From positions 1 to 8,386 of the forward strand of contig CAMLED010000038.1 of assembly GCA_946479115.1 (NCBI GenBank): a stretch of 8,386 nucleotides of DNA. The letters run 5' to 3'. Numbering within the stretch: the stretch's first letter is position 1; each line of letters starts with the position of its first letter. The notes beneath the pieces are model-generated. The model was not told the origin of the DNA. It did no database searches and worked only from the letters and a program-made list of their open reading frames with translations. This stretch comes from an uncultured Candidatus Saccharibacteria bacterium. GTDB taxonomy: Bacteria; Patescibacteria; Saccharimonadia; Saccharimonadales; UBA6022. Shown piece by piece: positions 6,297-8,386 of the stretch. The position numbers were made by a program, and so were the translations under genes.

Positions 6297-6330
6297 ATAA
6301 AAAAACTGACAACAAGAAAGATGGTCAGCT
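6297..6330 (-). terminator. Intrinsic terminator (or attenuator) upstream of the 83-residue gene
   Basis: On the minus strand AGCTGAC (6330-6324) and GTCAGTT (6310-6304) pair over seven positions with one G-U around a 13-base loop. A run of T follows (TTTTT, then ATTT). The stem is short but the T-run is good. Its start overlaps the TAG stop at 6329-6331 of the open stretch described as a decayed gene. Because the gene at 6255 has no clear promoter of its own, this could also act as an attenuator. Confidence 0.55.
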
Positions 6331-6519
6331 ACGGATTTATGAGTAAGCTACGAGGAGACAAATTGGCACCGTCAGCCATTTGCTGTATCACCTGAAGTAG
6401 CAGTTGAATATGTAGTTCGGCAGGGACGCTTTGCTGAATGTCCGAAGACGCAGCTAGTGTGTATGTCGACTGATTGTTTAGTTAGTCTGTCAGTAAAAAG
6501 GTTCTCCACCAGTACTCAC
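6329..6519 (-). pseudogene. Possible decayed small gene (two frame breaks) or short leader
   Basis: A promoter, the purine-rich AAGAAGG and a GTG at 6519 lead into MSTGGEPF, which stops with TGA after nine residues (6490). The +1-shifted frame then reads FTDRLTKQSVDIHT, and the third frame stays open for 50 residues after a TAA (6481-6329). That last stretch includes LAASSDIQQSVPAELHIQLL and LLQVIQQMADGANLSPRS and ends at a TAG overlapping a terminator. It looks like protein: amphipathic, Gln/Leu-rich, ending exactly at a terminator. The simplest reading is a gene of about 63 residues broken by two single-base changes, one in the T5 run near 6495-6499. The other reading is a short RNA or leader of about 230 bases with a nine-codon peptide. 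Evidence is suggestive only. Confidence 0.3.
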
Positions 6520-6531
6520 ATGACCTTCTTT

Positions 6532-6562
6532 AGTATAGCGCGTCTATTAGTTGCGCCGTCAA
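6532..6562 (-). promoter_or_regulatory. Promoter in the gap after the 355-residue gene
   Basis: The minus strand has TTGACG (6557-6562) and TATACT (6532-6537) with a 19-base spacer, longer than ideal. AAGAAGG follows immediately (6530-6524), then ATGTGA, where ATG (6521) meets a stop at once and GTG (6519) opens a nine-codon frame. With an initiation point near 6525 this would again be nearly leaderless. Confidence 0.5.
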
Positions 6563-6575
6563 TAGCGTAACCGTA

Positions 6576-7643
6576 TTATTTATCGATAGGTTTTTCTATG
6601 AGGGCATTAAGTGAATTGGTGTACCAATCTGTAGCTCGCCCACTGTCGATATATACTTCTTGTGATATCTGAACTTGCTCGATAAGAAATTTTAAAGCTG
6701 CTTCTTTGTCGTCATTGATAGGCGCCAGATTAGTATAAATTGTTTCCTCGTGTGATTGCACTGTAGAGTCTAAGAAGTATAGCGATTTGATTGCAGCCAT
6801 TGCAACTCGCCGTGGAAGATTCTGGACCGCCGCGTCCAGTGTCTTATCGATATTGTTATGTTGGCTAGCTTCGCCAATTATAATTCGCTTTGGCGAAAGA
6901 TCGGTTTGAAACCGTTCATTTAGTGAATCGGCGTGGGCTGATCCATAAAGAAGGTATGTCTTAACTTTGCCGTCGGAAGTGTGGGCGATGTCGGCATGTG
7001 CATTTGGAGTAGCGTCAAGATAATGCATGAATGACATCACATTAACATAGGCAAATGCTTCGCGTACCAGATGTTTTTTGCGGTCATTCAAGACGCCCTT
7101 CTGGAGTGACCTGATCGTTTTTGCAATATTGGCCTTTGGCATGACTGGTCTCATGACAAAGCTCCAGTCTCTAGTGATACTGTCCTGAGCAAACTGCGCG
7201 TTATTATCGGTCAGTACGTTTGATTCATAGTCGGCGTAGCGTACGATACAGTCCTTTTCGAGAAGTAATTGAATCTCACGCAAGCTAAACTCTGAAAAGT
7301 CCATGTATCCAGCTGCGGGAGTCGTCTGCATTTCGGCAATTAACCCTAGAATATGTTGTTTTGTAGCTACATAGTCCGGATTATCCTTACCGTTGGTTGT
7401 GCGGATTACTGAAAGATATTCGAGTGCACGTTTAAATAGCGGGTCGATGTTTTCAATCGATGAATAGCCTTCGATAAAGACTACAGAATCAGGTTCAACG
7501 GGTGCTACGGATAGTTCGGCGTCTCCCGCGTTGGCATGTCGGTTCAGGACTAGGGTTATATCTGTTAGATTAGCTGCGCGCTCACTTCGCTCATCTAGAA
7601 CAGTATCGATAGTAATGAGATCTTTTCCAGGAGTACGTTCCAT
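6576..7643 (-). CDS. Hypothetical protein, 355 residues, possible TraB/ChaN-like motifs
   Basis: I do not recognise the family with confidence. The frame runs from ATG at 7643 to TAA at 6576. No signal peptide or membrane helix is visible, so the product is probably cytoplasmic. Two segments stand out: VVFIEGYSSIEN near 53-64, a hydrophobic strand ending in an acidic residue and Gly, and YLLYGSAHADSLNERF near 230-245, a hydrophobic strand ending in G-x-A-H. A strand-E and strand-GxxH pair is reminiscent of the TraB/PrgY, ChaN and TIKI-like superfamily, where such residues form the active or metal site. YADYESN near 135-141 could be a third acidic motif. This is a motif impression, not an assignment. 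The ATG is nine bases after a perfect -10 with no Shine-Dalgarno site, so the mRNA is predicted to be nearly leaderless. Confidence 0.8.
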   Translation of the reverse strand: MERTPGKDLITIDTVLDERSERAANLTDITLVLNRHANAGDAELSVAPVEPDSVVFIEGYSSIENIDPLFKRALEYLSVIRTTNGKDNPDYVATKQHILGLIAEMQTTPAAGYMDFSEFSLREIQLLLEKDCIVRYADYESNVLTDNNAQFAQDSITRDWSFVMRPVMPKANIAKTIRSLQKGVLNDRKKHLVREAFAYVNVMSFMHYLDATPNAHADIAHTSDGKVKTYLLYGSAHADSLNERFQTDLSPKRIIIGEASQHNNIDKTLDAAVQNLPRRVAMAAIKSLYFLDSTVQSHEETIYTNLAPINDDKEAALKFLIEQVQISQEVYIDSGRATDWYTNSLNALIEKPIDK

Positions 7644-7652
7644 AATTTAATA

Positions 7653-7681
7653 ATTATAGCATATTTTATATAAATAAGCAA
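7653..7681 (-). promoter_or_regulatory. Strong sigma-70-type promoter of the 355-residue gene
   Basis: The minus strand has TTGCTT (7676-7681), a 17-base AT-rich spacer and TATAAT (7653-7658) with TG one base before it. This is one of the two best promoters in the window. Nine bases separate the -10 from the ATG at 7643, predicting a leader of about 2-3 bases. Confidence 0.8.
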
Positions 7682-7697
7682 TTATTACCACTGTTAG

Positions 7698-7714
7698 ACA
7701 CTAGCACATAGTGT
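7698..7714. repeat. Short dyad after the pilin gene
   Basis: ACACTA (7698-7703) and TAGTGT (7709-7714) form a six-pair stem with a five-base loop, 18 bases past the pilin stop. No T-run follows on the minus strand, so it is at best a weak terminator; it may be chance. Confidence 0.3.
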
Positions 7715-7732
7715 GATTACGAACAGGATAGC

Positions 7733-8386
7733 TTAGTAAGCTTGGATCTCGACCCAGTGTGCGCCGGTGTTGACCGATGATCCATTCACCCAGTCGCGGA
7801 TATAGCGGACTTGTTTAGTATCAAACGTGATTGTGTGTCCTGTAGAGCTTTCGGCATATAGCCCGTCACTAGCACTGTCGAAGACGGTGGTCCAGTTGGT
7901 GTTGTCTTTGCTGACTTCGGTTTTGGTTGCATTGTAGGTACGGCCATCTGCCCAGTAGTGCCAGACTTTGACAACGGAAACGTTTTGAAGTGATTGGAGG
8001 TCGACTGTGACTGAGTTGAGGCCGGTCGTGCCCGAGTGATATGGGGTTGATGTCGTGACGTTATCTACGAGTAATACGTTAGGAGCGGTCTTGTTTAGTG
8101 CTAGGTTCGTGCAACCACCTGGTGCTGGCTCGGTATTTTGTGTGACAGAATACACTTGGCTGCCGTTGGTGGCAGAGAGGCATAGCGTTTGTGGGTTTGT
8201 TGCGTTATTGAAGGTGTAGGTGTATGTCGTACCTGGCGAGGCCACGATTCCCTTGCCTTTATTGGCAGCGGCAAGTGTTGCTGGATAGCTGCCGTTACGA
8301 CCTTGGTCAATGGTTAATTGTTTCAATGCCGTTGCTAGGTCAGATACGAGCGCTTTTGCTTTGGCTTGTTCTTGTACGCCGATATA
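7733..8386 (-). CDS. Type IV pilin-like protein fused to F5/8 type C (discoidin-like) domain, 5' end cut by window edge
   Basis: The frame is open to the right edge and 217 residues are visible. A TTG at 8326 could be mistaken for a start, but coding clearly continues upstream with YIGVQEQAKAKALVSDLATA. That is the stretch just after the hydrophobic helix of a type IV pilin or pseudopilin, so the prepilin peptide and helix lie outside the window. The small pilin head (about 20-92) has the usual two cysteines (visible residues 69 and 92) that would close its C-terminal loop. From NLALNKTAP (94-102) to the end is an F5/8 type C-like domain: VTVDLQ (126-131), VVKVWHYWADGR (138-149), VSKDNTNWTTVF (158-169), then RYIRDWVNG and HWVEIQAY at the C-terminus. 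Such domains often bind sugars. The likely role is a surface pilus adhesin, perhaps at the tip or as a minor pilin. Confidence 0.8.
   Translation of the reverse strand, partial: YIGVQEQAKAKALVSDLATALKQLTIDQGRNGSYPATLAAANKGKGIVASPGTTYTYTFNNATNPQTLCLSATNGSQVYSVTQNTEPAPGGCTNLALNKTAPNVLLVDNVTTSTPYHSGTTGLNSVTVDLQSLQNVSVVKVWHYWADGRTYNATKTEVSKDNTNWTTVFDSASDGLYAESSTGHTITFDTKQVRYIRDWVNGSSVNTGAHWVEIQAY

Noticed and set aside
6256..6315. Longer N-terminus for the 83-residue protein (start at 6315)
   Set aside because: The extra 20 residues come from a T-run and AT-rich leader and would bypass the good AGGAG site at ATG 6255.
6385..6525. Possible structured RNA with a UUCG-capped stem in the gap before the 83-residue gene
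   Set aside because: Only a three-pair GUC-UUCG-GAC stem could be found by eye; no match to a known RNA class, so no RNA gene is called.
8101..8310. Alternative minus-strand frames inside the pilin gene
   Set aside because: They are out of frame with the pilin/discoidin reading frame, which explains the sequence fully.

Overview
The window looks like chromosomal DNA of a Candidate Phyla Radiation bacterium, most likely a Candidatus Saccharibacteria (TM7) relative. This rests on tightly packed single-strand genes, promoters placed almost on top of start codons, a short pilin of the kind common in that group, and proline/alanine-rich protein tails. TGA is used as a stop (for example at 1492-1494), so this is not a UGA-glycine lineage. 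The phylum is inferred from style and protein impressions, not from a marker search.

Every gene I can support is on the minus strand, so transcription runs from right to left. At the right edge (8386 to 7733) is the C-terminal part of a type IV pilin-like protein fused to an F5/8 type C (discoidin-like) carbohydrate-binding domain. Then comes a 355-residue protein of unknown function (7643-6576) behind a near-perfect promoter. Next is a small-gene zone: a promoter followed by what looks like a decayed short gene ending in a terminator (6537-6297), an 83-residue hypothetical protein with its own terminator (6255-5969), and a 48-residue hypothetical protein with a strong Shine-Dalgarno site and its own terminator (5891-5642).

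From 5641 leftwards lies a more conserved block. It holds a six-helix membrane PAS histidine kinase (5519-3597), a receiver-only response regulator (3537-2728) and, 16 bases on, an RluB/RsuA-family pseudouridine synthase (2711-2010). A 140-residue hypothetical protein (1914-1492) follows with its own promoter and a long dyad after its stop. The ribosome-assembly GTPase Der (from 1355) runs off the left edge.

Kinase and regulator are adjacent and clearly a pair. Both end in long Pro/Ala-rich tails, and the regulator has no DNA-binding domain, so its output is probably by protein contact. The synthase and Der both serve ribosome maturation. The small proteins and the pilin adhesin are the accessory part. 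Several promoters carry an extended -10 (TGnTATAAT-like) only 7-11 bases before the start codon, which predicts leaderless or nearly leaderless mRNAs for a good share of these genes. No RNA genes, insertion sequences, CRISPR arrays or phage genes were seen.
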